Shown here: in pieces, positions 1-7,846 of the stretch
Numbering within the stretch: the stretch's first letter is position 1
How the letters are laid out: every line of letters begins with the position of its first letter
From: Stenotrophomonas rhizophila
GTDB taxonomy: Bacteria > Pseudomonadota > Gammaproteobacteria > Xanthomonadales > Xanthomonadaceae
Assembly: GCF_000661955.1 (NCBI RefSeq)
Contig: NZ_CP007597.1
Coordinates: 4,239,228-4,303,227 of the forward strand
DNA length: 64,000 bases
Direction: 5' to 3'
The notes under the pieces: generated by a model
The model's input: the letters and a program-made list of their open reading frames with translations, nothing else
Databases searched by the model: none
Told to the model about the DNA's origin: nothing
Program-made: the position numbers and the translations under genes

Positions 1-27
1 AGCCGACCAACGGTCGGCTCTACCGGG
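1..27 (-). repeat. SMAG/REP palindrome at the window edge
   Basis: The stem AGCCGACC / GGTCGGCT around loop AAC is followed by CTACC, which is the GTAG head read on the minus strand. It belongs to the short palindromic family seen about twenty times in this window. The left boundary may be cut by the window. Confidence 0.85.
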
Positions 28-96
28 TGTATGCAGTTGATCGGGATGCGGTGTATGCAATCGATCGGGATGCGGTGTGTGCCATCGGTCGGGGTG
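21..96. repeat. About three 24-bp tandem repeats
   Basis: Two clear 24-bp units (39-62 and 63-86), each starting GATCGGGATGCGGTGT, are flanked by partial copies on both sides. They follow a SMAG palindrome, in front of which this family often accumulates. No coding role is seen. Confidence 0.6.
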
Positions 97-118
97 GGCA
101 TGCATGCGTTCCACCCGC

Positions 119-147
119 GTAGAATCGACCGTTGGTCGACGTCTGCC
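119..147 (+). repeat. Degenerate SMAG/REP palindrome
   Basis: GTAGAATCGACC-GTT-GGTCGACGTC is a slightly diverged GTAG-headed palindrome. It lies immediately after the stop of the leftward gene 148-585 and is inverted relative to the copy at position 1. Confidence 0.7.
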
Positions 148-585
148 CTAGTCCCAGAACACCGAGAAGACCTGGAAACCCTCGGCCGGCACGGGTGCTG
201 CGGCATGCTGGCCGTATGGCCAGCCTGCGCTGGCGCCGTCCGATTCCAGGCCTTCCAGCCATGACTGCACGGTGGGCGCGTCAGCGGAGGTGAGGATGTG
301 GATGTTCTCCGCTGCCGGCCAATCGGTGTCGTCTTCCAGTGCCATGCCCCAGTCCTGGTGCAGGCCGACATACACGCCCTGGACGTCCGGGCGCGCGGCG
401 ATGGCCTGAAAGCGTGCGTGCAGCTCGCGGATGGGCGGGCGCCCGAACTCCCATTGGTTCGGCGCGATCGATTCTTCCTGATCATTGCCCGTGAAATACG
501 CATCCAGCGGGACCACCGGCAGGTGGTCGGGGTCGAGCGCGTCGAGGTGTTCGAGTGTCTGCAGCAAGGCCATGCGTGGGGTCAT
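148..585 (-). CDS. Conserved hypothetical protein, 145 aa
   Basis: This is a soluble acidic protein of unknown function. An upstream in-frame ATG at 624 would add 13 residues, but the ATG at 585 has an AGGA about ten bases upstream and gives an ordinary start (MTPRMALL). There is no signal peptide, membrane segment or recognised motif; the C-terminal half is rich in Trp and Asp. It stands alone between two clusters of REP palindromes and runs in the same direction as the lipid block to its right. Codon use looks normal for the genome, so I believe it is a real gene, but I cannot assign a role. Confidence 0.75.
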   Translation of the reverse strand: MTPRMALLQTLEHLDALDPDHLPVVPLDAYFTGNDQEESIAPNQWEFGRPPIRELHARFQAIAARPDVQGVYVGLHQDWGMALEDDTDWPAAENIHILTSADAPTVQSWLEGLESDGASAGWPYGQHAAAPVPAEGFQVFSVFWD

Positions 586-636
586 GCGGTTCCATCCTGG
601 TGAGAGCGGTGCGTCAACGAGCATAAACGAGATGCG

Positions 637-755
637 CAGCCGACCAATGGTCGGCTCTACCGGGCATGTCGCGTTTCATGAGCAGCCGACCAACGGTCGG
701 CTCTACCGGTAATGCTGGGTTTCATGAGGAGCCGGCCAGCGGCCGGCACTACCGG
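637..755 (-). repeat. Cluster of three SMAG/REP palindromes
   Basis: Copies lie at 637-663, 683-709 and 729-755, all in the same orientation (GTAG head on the minus strand), spaced 46 bp apart and separated by similar linkers containing GTTTCATGAG. They fill the gap downstream of the patatin-like gene and upstream of the small hypothetical gene. Confidence 0.85.
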
Positions 756-799
756 GCATGTCGCGTTCCATGCGTTGCCCGGCCGGCGCCCCTCCCGGC

Positions 800-2695
800 T
801 CAGTAAATCGGCGTGACCTTCATCTGCGGCAGCGGGCGCGGTGCGCCGTCGGTGAGGTCGGGGCCGAGGTCTTCCCAGGCCTGGCCCTGCTCGACCATCA
901 GCCGCCACAGCTGCTGGGAGGCGCGCCGCTTGTCCTCCGAGCCCAGCCGGTACGACGGCGGCGGCGGTTCGCCGGTGGCCACGCTCTGGTACGCGTCACG
1001 CCAGGCGGCCACGCGCTGCGCAGGATCGTCGGTGCGGGCGATCTCCAGCGTGTAGCGCTGGTAGGCCGAGGCCAGGTTGCGCCAGCGGATCCAGTAGTGG
1101 TTCTGGAAGGAGAAGCCGCAGAAGCGTTCGCCCGCCACGCTGCCCTTGGCGGCGATGCGGCTCAGCACGTCCTGCGGCATGTCCAGGTTCATGCCGCCTT
1201 CGTCGCCCTGCAGCGACACGTGCACGATGCGGTCGCGATACCCCGGTGCGCGGGCCTGCAGCACGTCGCGCCAGTTCTGCATGGTCGATACGATCGAGAA
1301 CAGGAAGCCGGACATCTCCGCAGCTGCCAGCGGCCGCGCAATGGCGTGGTAGCTGCGCTGCCAGCCCTGGCGGTTCTCGGTAGGCAGGAACACCGCCTGT
1401 TCAAGCTGCGCCTGCACGCCATGCCTGCCGGCGTCCAGCACGCTTACCGCATCGGCGTGGCGCGGGTACACCAGGTTGATGCCGAAGGTGGGCCAGCGCG
1501 GCAACGCCGCGTCGAACAGGTGGATGGGGAAGTTGCTGCTGATGCCACCATCGGAGAACCAGCACACCCGGAAGGCGGTGATCACCGGGCCACAACTCTG
1601 GCCGCCGCTGGTCAGGCCTTCCATGCTGTCGGCAACGTTGCTGTTGTCGTGCGGCGCGGACGCCTCGGGCTGCGGTTCACAGCGCCGCTCGCGACGCGCC
1701 GGTTCGTGCAGTGGTACCGCGCTGATCAACAGCGGGAAACTCAGGCTCATGCGCGTGGCCACCAGTACCGGCAGCTGATCGCCATCGACCAGACGGTAAT
1801 ACGCGCGACCATCGACCTGTTCGGGCGCGCCGGCCTGGGCCACCAGCCACTCCACCACGCTGGCCGGGAACAACTGCGCGAACTCGTCGCGCAGGAACCA
1901 GAAGTGCGCCGCATTGAACGGCAACGTGCGCGGCTCGGTATGCGACACGCAGGTGGTGATCATCTGCAGGCTGATGGCCTGCGCGCCGGCCGGCTCGCCG
2001 GGGTACCGCGGGGCCTGGTGCAGGTCGCCGAAGGTGAGCGGCTGGCCCGGCGGTTTGCCCGACAGCGCCTGCAGGCGGTCATGCAGCCAGTCGGTCAGGG
2101 CCGGGGTGGCGGCGTCGGCCTGGGTGCTGCCATTGCACAGCCCGAGCAGGTTGCGCCGCGCCACCCGCGCCACCCGCAGCGCCGATGCGAGCACGCCGGC
2201 GCCGTAGGCGCACAGCAACGAGGGCAGCAGCGTCGCCCACACCCCCGCCACGCCGCCGGCCAGCCAGCCGATGCCCAGCAGGCCGATCAACGCGACCAGC
2301 AGTTCCAGCGGCGCGATGGCGAATACGGCGGCCAGCAGGCAGGCGATCTTGCGCGGCAGGCTGGATTTGCCGGTGAGCATCACCAGCAGGCGGTAGGCAG
2401 TGCGCGCGCCGTGCGCGGGCTGGAACAGGCTGTAGATGAAGCCGCGCGTGGACAGCTGCGCCGACACCGCCGACAGGCCGGGAAAGCCCACCTGCGCGTC
2501 CACCGTCTCGCCGGCGTGGCGGCGGCGATCCCCCAGTGCCGCCGCCGCAGCCACCGCCGCGGCAATCGCTCCGGCCGAGGTGCCGCCGATGTTCTTGAAG
2601 CGGTATTCGCGCGCCAGCGACAGCACCGCGTTGGGATACACGATGCCGCTGGTGATGCCGCCCTTCATGACCAGATCGCAGTACTTGTCCGCCAC
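800..2695 (-). CDS. Patatin-like phospholipase family protein, 631 aa
   Basis: A patatin-type serine acyl hydrolase, probably acting on membrane phospholipids. The oxyanion-loop glycines (KGGITSG, residues 11-17), the nucleophile elbow GTSAG with Ser40, and the SDGG motif with Asp382 make up the usual catalytic dyad. The start is GTG at 2695, because GAGGAG stands seven bases upstream; an in-frame ATG 20 codons earlier has no such site. About 340 residues separate Ser40 and Asp382, far more than in plain patatins, and the insert contains hydrophobic stretches around residues 110-190 that look membrane-inserted. It follows the lipocalin gene by about 150 bp on the same strand and may belong to the same lipid-remodelling block. 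The physiological substrate is unknown. Confidence 0.85.
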   Translation of the reverse strand: MADKYCDLVMKGGITSGIVYPNAVLSLAREYRFKNIGGTSAGAIAAAVAAAAALGDRRRHAGETVDAQVGFPGLSAVSAQLSTRGFIYSLFQPAHGARTAYRLLVMLTGKSSLPRKIACLLAAVFAIAPLELLVALIGLLGIGWLAGGVAGVWATLLPSLLCAYGAGVLASALRVARVARRNLLGLCNGSTQADAATPALTDWLHDRLQALSGKPPGQPLTFGDLHQAPRYPGEPAGAQAISLQMITTCVSHTEPRTLPFNAAHFWFLRDEFAQLFPASVVEWLVAQAGAPEQVDGRAYYRLVDGDQLPVLVATRMSLSFPLLISAVPLHEPARRERRCEPQPEASAPHDNSNVADSMEGLTSGGQSCGPVITAFRVCWFSDGGISSNFPIHLFDAALPRWPTFGINLVYPRHADAVSVLDAGRHGVQAQLEQAVFLPTENRQGWQRSYHAIARPLAAAEMSGFLFSIVSTMQNWRDVLQARAPGYRDRIVHVSLQGDEGGMNLDMPQDVLSRIAAKGSVAGERFCGFSFQNHYWIRWRNLASAYQRYTLEIARTDDPAQRVAAWRDAYQSVATGEPPPPSYRLGSEDKRRASQQLWRLMVEQGQAWEDLGPDLTDGAPRPLPQMKVTPIY

Positions 2696-2843
2696 GCCCG
2701 ACTCCTCACGTCCGCCTGCCCATGCGCGGCCGATCCGCGCAGGCCCCGCAGGCATCCCGGCCAGGGGCCGGCACCCAACGGGCTGATAACGACAGTATCG
2801 CCCGGGGCCTTCTCACGGCCTGAGAAGCACGGCACGGAACGCC

Positions 2844-3380
2844 TTACTCGGGTTTGGCGCCCGACTGCGGCACGCGGCGCACCTGCGACAGGTCGTAGCC
2901 CAGCGCGGCCAGCCGGGTCATGGCGGCCTTGTAATCGGCCTCCGGAATGGTCGGGGTGCGCGCCATCAACCACATGTAGTCGCGCTTGCTGCGCCCCACG
3001 ATGGTCTGCTGGTAGCCGTCGTCCAGGTACACGATCACGTACTCGGCCTGGATCGGCCAGATGAACTGCATGCCCCACTCAGCACCGTTGGTGCCGGGCT
3101 TGACCTTGCCGATCGGGTGCATGGTCTTCACCGGCGCATCGAAGCTGCCCTTGCGGTAGCGGAAGGTGGTCTGGATGCGTCCATCCGGGCGCAGCGCGTA
3201 GGACTCCACCGCATCGAACGCCTCGCGCTCGGGGCGGCTGGGGATATGGGCGATCACATACCAGTCGCCCATGAAGCGCGGCACATCCACGTGTGCCACG
3301 GGCGGAATGGGACGGGTGTTGCCGCCGCAGCCCAGCATCAGGCTGGCCAGCAACAGGGGAGCGAGGGCGCGGTAAGACAT
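2844..3380 (-). CDS. blc: Blc-type lipocalin, probable outer-membrane lipoprotein, 178 aa
   Basis: Bacterial lipocalins of the Blc family bind fatty acids or lysophospholipids at the outer membrane. The N-terminus is a short lipoprotein signal ending LMLGC, with Cys18 the likely lipidated residue; Met at -3 makes the lipobox atypical. The lipocalin signature G-x-W is at residues 38-40 (GDWYVIA), and the later DYMWLMARTPTI block matches the family. The ATG at 3380 has AGGA just upstream. It is the last gene of the tightly packed leftward operon that starts with a desaturase, a context that fits binding or transport of a modified lipid. The length is normal for the family. Confidence 0.9.
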   Translation of the reverse strand: MSYRALAPLLLASLMLGCGGNTRPIPPVAHVDVPRFMGDWYVIAHIPSRPEREAFDAVESYALRPDGRIQTTFRYRKGSFDAPVKTMHPIGKVKPGTNGAEWGMQFIWPIQAEYVIVYLDDGYQQTIVGRSKRDYMWLMARTPTIPEADYKAAMTRLAALGYDLSQVRRVPQSGAKPE

Positions 3381-3405
3381 GGCAGGATCCTCATGGCAGG
3401 CGGGG

Positions 3406-4479
3406 TCACGGGCGGTCGAACAGGTAGTGGGCCACCTGCCATTGCTGGCCGTTCTGGTAGCCGAACAGCTCGGCGCAGGCCATCCAGAACATGCGCCAGC
3501 GCTGTGCCCACAACGCCGCCGAGGGCGCGCCGTAGCACTGGCGCATGATCTCCAGCACCGCGTCGCGGTTCTGGTCCTGGTTGGCCAGCCAATGGTTGGC
3601 GGTGCGCTCGTAGTGGGTGCCATCGAGCAGCCAACGCTGCTGCAGCTGCAGATGCTGCTGGAAGCACAGCAGGGTGTCGGCGGCCGGCATCAGGCCACCG
3701 GTGAAGAAGTGCCGGCCCATCCAGTTGTCGTCGCCCTCGGTCTCGAAGGGGTACATCAGCGTGCGGTGCACGAAGATGTGCACGAACAGCTTGCCCTGCG
3801 GGCGCAACCAGCCGTGGATGCGCTGCAGCAGCTGCCGGTAGTTGCGCATGTGCTCGAACATCTCGATCGACACGCAGCGGTCGAATGCGGCTGCATCGAG
3901 CACCAGGGTATTGGCATCGCGGGTCAGCACGGTGACGTTGTCCAGCCCGCGCAGGCGGCACTGCGCCTGGATGTGTTCGCGCTGACTGTTGGAATTGGAC
4001 ACCGCGGTGATGCGTGCGTTGGGGTAATGCTCGGCCATCCACAACGTCAGCGAACCCCAGCCACAGCCCAGTTCCAGGATGTCCTGGCCATCGGCCAGCT
4101 GGGCACGCTGGCCGTACAGGGCCAGCATGGCCTCTTCGGCCTGGTCCAGCGTTTCGCTGCCGGTGGGGTAGTAGCAGCTGCTGTATTTCAGCCGCTTGCC
4201 CAGGCACAGTTCGAAGAAACCGGCCGGCACTTCGTAGTGCTGGCGGTTGGCCGCGTCCACGTGCAGGGCCACCGCGCTCTGCGACAGTTCGGCGATGCGC
4301 GCGGCAAAGCGCTGCGACTGCGCCTGCTGGCCACCGGCCAGTTCGTCGCGCAGGCGCGCCTCGCATTGGCGGCGGATGCCCAGGCGCAGCAACGCGTCGG
4401 GCAGCAGGCCGCGCTCGGCCAGGCCGGTCAGGCCCGGCGCGTGGTCGGGCGCGGGCAGGGAGTCACTGGCGACATTCAC
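3406..4479 (-). CDS. CFA-synthase-like SAM methyltransferase (second copy), 357 aa
   Basis: A SAM-dependent methyltransferase of the cyclopropane-fatty-acid synthase family. The SAM-binding motif ELGCGWG is at residues 136-142, preceded by a stretch ending KYSSCYYP that is typical of the family. The start is GTG at 4479: it overlaps the TGA of the upstream DUF1295 gene (GTGA) and AAGGAG lies eight bases upstream. It differs from the other methyltransferase (5826-7082) by having a shorter N-terminus and YEVP where that one has HYDLG. It probably methylates an unsaturated acyl chain on an intact phospholipid; the exact product (cyclopropane, branched or furan fatty acid) cannot be told from sequence. 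Confidence 0.87.
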   Translation of the reverse strand: MNVASDSLPAPDHAPGLTGLAERGLLPDALLRLGIRRQCEARLRDELAGGQQAQSQRFAARIAELSQSAVALHVDAANRQHYEVPAGFFELCLGKRLKYSSCYYPTGSETLDQAEEAMLALYGQRAQLADGQDILELGCGWGSLTLWMAEHYPNARITAVSNSNSQREHIQAQCRLRGLDNVTVLTRDANTLVLDAAAFDRCVSIEMFEHMRNYRQLLQRIHGWLRPQGKLFVHIFVHRTLMYPFETEGDDNWMGRHFFTGGLMPAADTLLCFQQHLQLQQRWLLDGTHYERTANHWLANQDQNRDAVLEIMRQCYGAPSAALWAQRWRMFWMACAELFGYQNGQQWQVAHYLFDRP

Positions 4480-5273
4480 GGGGACGGCTCCTTGCGGGTA
4501 TTCGATGAGCGGGAGGGAAACCACGGAAACAGCATCGGCGTGGTGCGCTGGTAGTCGCGGTAGTCCTCGCCACGGCTGCGCAGCGCCTGGGCCTCGGTGA
4601 AGGGAATACCGCTGACCCAGCGCAGGAACACGTACATCACCACCGGGCCGGACCAGGCCAGCCACCACAGCGGCGAATGCACGGCCAGCAGCACGTAGGT
4701 GAACCAGTGCAGCCATTCGAAGAAGTAGTTGGGGTGCCGCGAGTAGCGCCACAGCCCGTCGCGGCAGGTCTTTCCCTTGTTGCCGGGGTCGGCGCGGAAA
4801 CGTGCCAGCTGGCGGTCGGCCAGCGCTTCGCCGCCCACGCTGAGCAGCCAGACCGCGATGGCGGCCAGGATCCAGCGCAGGTCATCGGGCTGGGGGTTGT
4901 GCGCTACCGCAACGAACGGCAACGCGAACAGCACGATCAGCCCCGCCTGGAACTGGAAGAAGCCGAAGATCTTGCCCTGGTGGCCGTTCCAGTGGGCGCG
5001 CAGGTGCTGGTAGCGGCCGTCTTCGGGTTCGCTGCGCACGCGGTGCCACAGATGCAGCGCCAGCCGCGATCCCCACAATCCGCCGAGCACCGCCAGCGCG
5101 ATGCGCGGTGCCGGTGCGCCGCTGCCCAGCACGGCCAGCAGCAGGGCCGACGCGCCCACGCCCTTGGCCCACAGCACATCGACCACGCCGATGTTCTGGT
5201 GGCGGCGCTGCCACCACCAGCCCCAGCTCATGATCAACGCGGCATACAGCCATACCCACCACAGCAACTTCAT
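4476..5273 (-). CDS. DUF1295 membrane protein (steroid 5-alpha-reductase-like), 265 aa
   Basis: A multi-pass inner-membrane protein of the DUF1295 family, related to steroid 5-alpha reductases and isoprenylcysteine methyltransferases. The C-terminal HPNYFFEW motif, followed by GEDYRDYQRTT, is characteristic. Its ATG overlaps the preceding TGA (ATGA at 5270-5273), so it is probably translationally coupled to the DUF2878 gene. Its stop overlaps the start of the next methyltransferase. A homologue (Rv0446c) sits in the M. tuberculosis SigK locus with the same neighbours. A reductase acting on a lipid double bond is a reasonable inference but unproven. Confidence 0.9.
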   Translation of the reverse strand: MKLLWWVWLYAALIMSWGWWWQRRHQNIGVVDVLWAKGVGASALLLAVLGSGAPAPRIALAVLGGLWGSRLALHLWHRVRSEPEDGRYQHLRAHWNGHQGKIFGFFQFQAGLIVLFALPFVAVAHNPQPDDLRWILAAIAVWLLSVGGEALADRQLARFRADPGNKGKTCRDGLWRYSRHPNYFFEWLHWFTYVLLAVHSPLWWLAWSGPVVMYVFLRWVSGIPFTEAQALRSRGEDYRDYQRTTPMLFPWFPSRSSNTRKEPSP

Positions 5274-5824
5274 GCGTGTTCTCCCGCGGTATCAGAAAGG
5301 GCGTGCGACGTGCGCTGCCAATGCCGCGCGCACGCGGCCAGCACCGGCAGCGCCAGTGACCAGCCAAGGCCAAGCAGCAGCACGCCCTGCCAGCGGGGCG
5401 TAGCGAAACTCACCGCCGACCAGCCACGCGCTGCCGACAGATACGCCAGCGGCGCCAGCAGCAGCCCGACCAGGGCGGCGATGCGCAGGTGCTTCTGCAG
5501 CACCGCAAACGACACCGGCAGGGTCATCGCGAACGCCGCCCACAAGGCCAGGATCCACACCGGGGCCACCCACGCCGGGCCATTGCCGGCCGCGTACTGC
5601 ACCCAGCCCGAGCCACCGGCCACGCCGTCCACCAGCAGGCCGCACAGCAGTGCCACGCCCAGCAGGCGAAGTTCCACGCCGGGCTGCGGCGACAGTGCCA
5701 GCTGGCTGCCCACGTACACACCGGCGGCCAGCAGCGCGGGCCAGCGCAGGCCATGCCCGGCGCCAACCACCGCGCACAGCCACACCAGCTGGTTGCCGAT
5801 CACGTTGGCCCAGAAGCGCACCAT
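5270..5824 (-). CDS. DUF2878 family membrane protein, 184 aa
   Basis: A small integral membrane protein with about five to six hydrophobic segments and no catalytic motif that I recognise; the opening MVRFWANVIGNQLVW fits DUF2878. The start at 5824 is one base after the TGA of the upstream methyltransferase, and its own stop overlaps the DUF1295 start (ATGA). It is tightly embedded in the lipid operon. Function is unknown, possibly accessory to the methyltransferase or DUF1295 protein. Confidence 0.85.
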   Translation of the reverse strand: MVRFWANVIGNQLVWLCAVVGAGHGLRWPALLAAGVYVGSQLALSPQPGVELRLLGVALLCGLLVDGVAGGSGWVQYAAGNGPAWVAPVWILALWAAFAMTLPVSFAVLQKHLRIAALVGLLLAPLAYLSAARGWSAVSFATPRWQGVLLLGLGWSLALPVLAACARHWQRTSHALSDTAGEHA

Positions 5825-5825
5825 C

Positions 5826-7082
5826 TCAGCCGACTTCGCCGTGCGCGGCAGGCCGGTAGCCCGGGCGCGCCATCAGCAGGTGCGACACGCCGATGGAGCG
5901 TTCCAGGAAGCCGCCTTCGCAGTAAGCCAGGTAGAACTCCCACAGGCGGATGAAGCGTTCGTCGAAGCCCTGCGCGCGCACCGCCGGCAGTTGCGCCAGG
6001 AAGCGCTGCCGCCAGGCGCGCAGGGTGAGCGCGTAGGACGTGCCGAAATCATGCTGGCCGATCAGCTGCAGGTCGCTGCTGCGGGTCTTGGCCGCCATGA
6101 TCGCGTTGATCGACGGAATGAAGCTGCCGGGAAACACGAAGCGCTTGATGTAGTCCACGCTGCGCCGCGCCTGTTCGTAGCGCTGGTCTTCGATGGTGAT
6201 GGCCTGCAGCAGCGCCAGGCCCTCGGGCTTGAGCAGGCGGGTGAGCGTGTCGAAATAGGTGTCCAGGTACTGCGCACCGATGGCCTCGATCATCTCGATG
6301 GAGACGAGCTTGTCGTACTGGCCGTCCAGATCGCGGTAGTCCTTCAGCAGCAGCGTGACCTTGTCCTGCAGGCCGGCCGCTTCCACGCGCGCCTTGGCCA
6401 GGGTGTACTGCTCCACCGAGATGGTGGTGGTGGTGACGTGGCAACCGATCTCGCCGGCCGCGTACAACGCGAACCCACCCCAGCCGGTGCCGATCTCCAC
6501 CACGTGGTCGCCCGGTTGCAGCTGCAGCTGCGCGCAGATGCGTGCCAGCTTGCGCCGCGAGGCGTCTTCCAGCGCGTCGGCCGGGCTGGCATACAGCGCC
6601 GAGGAGTACATCAGGTCCGGCGACAGGAACAGCGAGAAGAACGGATTGCCCAGGTCGTAATGCGCGGCGATGTTGCGGCGGCTGCCTTCGCGGGTATTGC
6701 GACGCAGCCGGTTCCAGCCCTTCAGCAGCCAGCCGCCGATGCGCGCCACGCCGCGCTCCATGCCGTCGAGCAGGTCGCGGTTGCGCACCAGCAGCTGCAC
6801 CAGCGCCACCAGGTCGCTGCAGCGCCAGTCGCCACGGATATACGACTCGCCCGCGCCCACGCTGCCCTGCGCCGCCACTGCCCGGTAGAAGGCGGGGTCA
6901 TCCACCCACACGGTGACGCGCAGGCTCGCTGCCGGATCGCCCAGCAGTACATCGCCGGCAGCGTCGCGCAGCTGCAGGCAGCCGCCGCCCAGGGGGGCCA
7001 GCTGGGCCAGCAGGCGATCGCGCAGGAAGCGCTCCAGTGCCGTGGGCATCGGCAGCGCAACCGGGCCGGTCATGTCGTTCAT
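5826..7082 (-). CDS. cfa: Cyclopropane-fatty-acyl-phospholipid synthase family methyltransferase, 418 aa
   Basis: Full-length CFA-synthase-type enzyme that transfers a methylene or methyl group from SAM to unsaturated acyl chains in phospholipids. Visible are HYDLGNPFF (141-149), the SAM motif EIGTGWGG (196-203), SIEMIEAIG, and the C-terminal membrane-associated region ending GVSHLLMARP. The start ATG at 7082 overlaps the TGA of the DUF1365 gene (ATGA), which decides it over a longer reading frame beginning at 7154. In M. tuberculosis the equivalent position in the SigK locus holds ufaA1 (Rv0447c). It is coupled on both sides to the other operon genes. Confidence 0.92.
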   Translation of the reverse strand: MNDMTGPVALPMPTALERFLRDRLLAQLAPLGGGCLQLRDAAGDVLLGDPAASLRVTVWVDDPAFYRAVAAQGSVGAGESYIRGDWRCSDLVALVQLLVRNRDLLDGMERGVARIGGWLLKGWNRLRRNTREGSRRNIAAHYDLGNPFFSLFLSPDLMYSSALYASPADALEDASRRKLARICAQLQLQPGDHVVEIGTGWGGFALYAAGEIGCHVTTTTISVEQYTLAKARVEAAGLQDKVTLLLKDYRDLDGQYDKLVSIEMIEAIGAQYLDTYFDTLTRLLKPEGLALLQAITIEDQRYEQARRSVDYIKRFVFPGSFIPSINAIMAAKTRSSDLQLIGQHDFGTSYALTLRAWRQRFLAQLPAVRAQGFDERFIRLWEFYLAYCEGGFLERSIGVSHLLMARPGYRPAAHGEVG

Positions 7083-7846
7083 GGGCGTTTTCCTGCAAGC
7101 GAAGGATGGTCGTGGACGGGGGTGCGCTTGAGCCACAGGCGCAGTGCCTGCCAATGAATGGCGGCCACCACCTGGACGGTCATCAGCGGGAAGCGCAGCA
7201 GCACGCCGGCCAAGCTACGCGCGGTGATCGGGTGGCGTTGCAGCACCAGGTCGGCATCGAACTGGCGTACGCCCGCGCGCCATACCTGCATGTGCACGTG
7301 CAGGTCGTCCCCCGGTGTGGTGAAGCGCCAGCGGTAGTGGCAGTCCATGGCCATGAAGGGCGATACATGGAACTGCTTGTCGAATTCCCAGGCCAGCGCG
7401 CGGCCACTGGCATCGGCGGCGGCCACCGGCAGCACGTAGGCGTGCCGCTCCTTCCACGGGGTGTTGGTGATCTCGGCCACGATGCAGTCCAGCGTGCGGC
7501 CATCGTCGGCGTAGCAGTAGTAGAAGCTGACCGGGTTGAACACGTGGCCGGCGTAACGCAGGTGGGTAAGCAGGCGGATCGGGCCGTGCGGTGCGCGGCC
7601 CAGCGCGGCGGTGATGCGGGCGCGTACCGCATCGGCCAGCGGTTGCGCCGGGTCGCCGAGGTAGTCGCTGCGGCGGAATTCCGCCAGGTTGCGGCGTCCC
7701 ACCGACCACAGCCAGCGCCGCGCGAACAGCGTATCGATCTCGTCCAGGTCCAGCAGCAGCTGCGCCACCGGGTAGCCGAACGCATGCGGGTGCGGGGCGT
7801 GGCGGCGGTGGCGCATGCGGCCACGGTAGAGGGCGCTGGCGCTCAT
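7079..7846 (-). CDS. DUF1365 family protein, 255 aa
   Basis: A cytoplasmic protein of the DUF1365 family, which nearly always lies between an FAD amine-oxidase-like gene and a CFA-type methyltransferase. The conserved core HVFNPVSFYYCY and FHVSPFM are both present. Start and stop overlap the neighbouring genes by four bases each (ATGA at 7843-7846 and 7079-7082), so translation is probably coupled. The homologue in M. tuberculosis is Rv0448c. No reaction has been demonstrated that I know of for this protein; I infer a role in modifying unsaturated fatty acids together with its partners. Confidence 0.92.
   Translation of the reverse strand: MSASALYRGRMRHRRHAPHPHAFGYPVAQLLLDLDEIDTLFARRWLWSVGRRNLAEFRRSDYLGDPAQPLADAVRARITAALGRAPHGPIRLLTHLRYAGHVFNPVSFYYCYADDGRTLDCIVAEITNTPWKERHAYVLPVAAADASGRALAWEFDKQFHVSPFMAMDCHYRWRFTTPGDDLHVHMQVWRAGVRQFDADLVLQRHPITARSLAGVLLRFPLMTVQVVAAIHWQALRLWLKRTPVHDHPSLAGKRP

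Noticed and set aside
2809..2827. CTTCTCA/TGAGAAG hairpin as terminator of the lipid operon
   Set aside because: The stem is only 7 bp and there is no U-run on either strand; too weak to annotate with confidence.
4677..7157. Open frame of 826 codons on the plus strand
   Set aside because: Antisense to four coupled operon genes with clear domains; low-complexity His/Gln/Arg/Ala content indicates a shadow frame.
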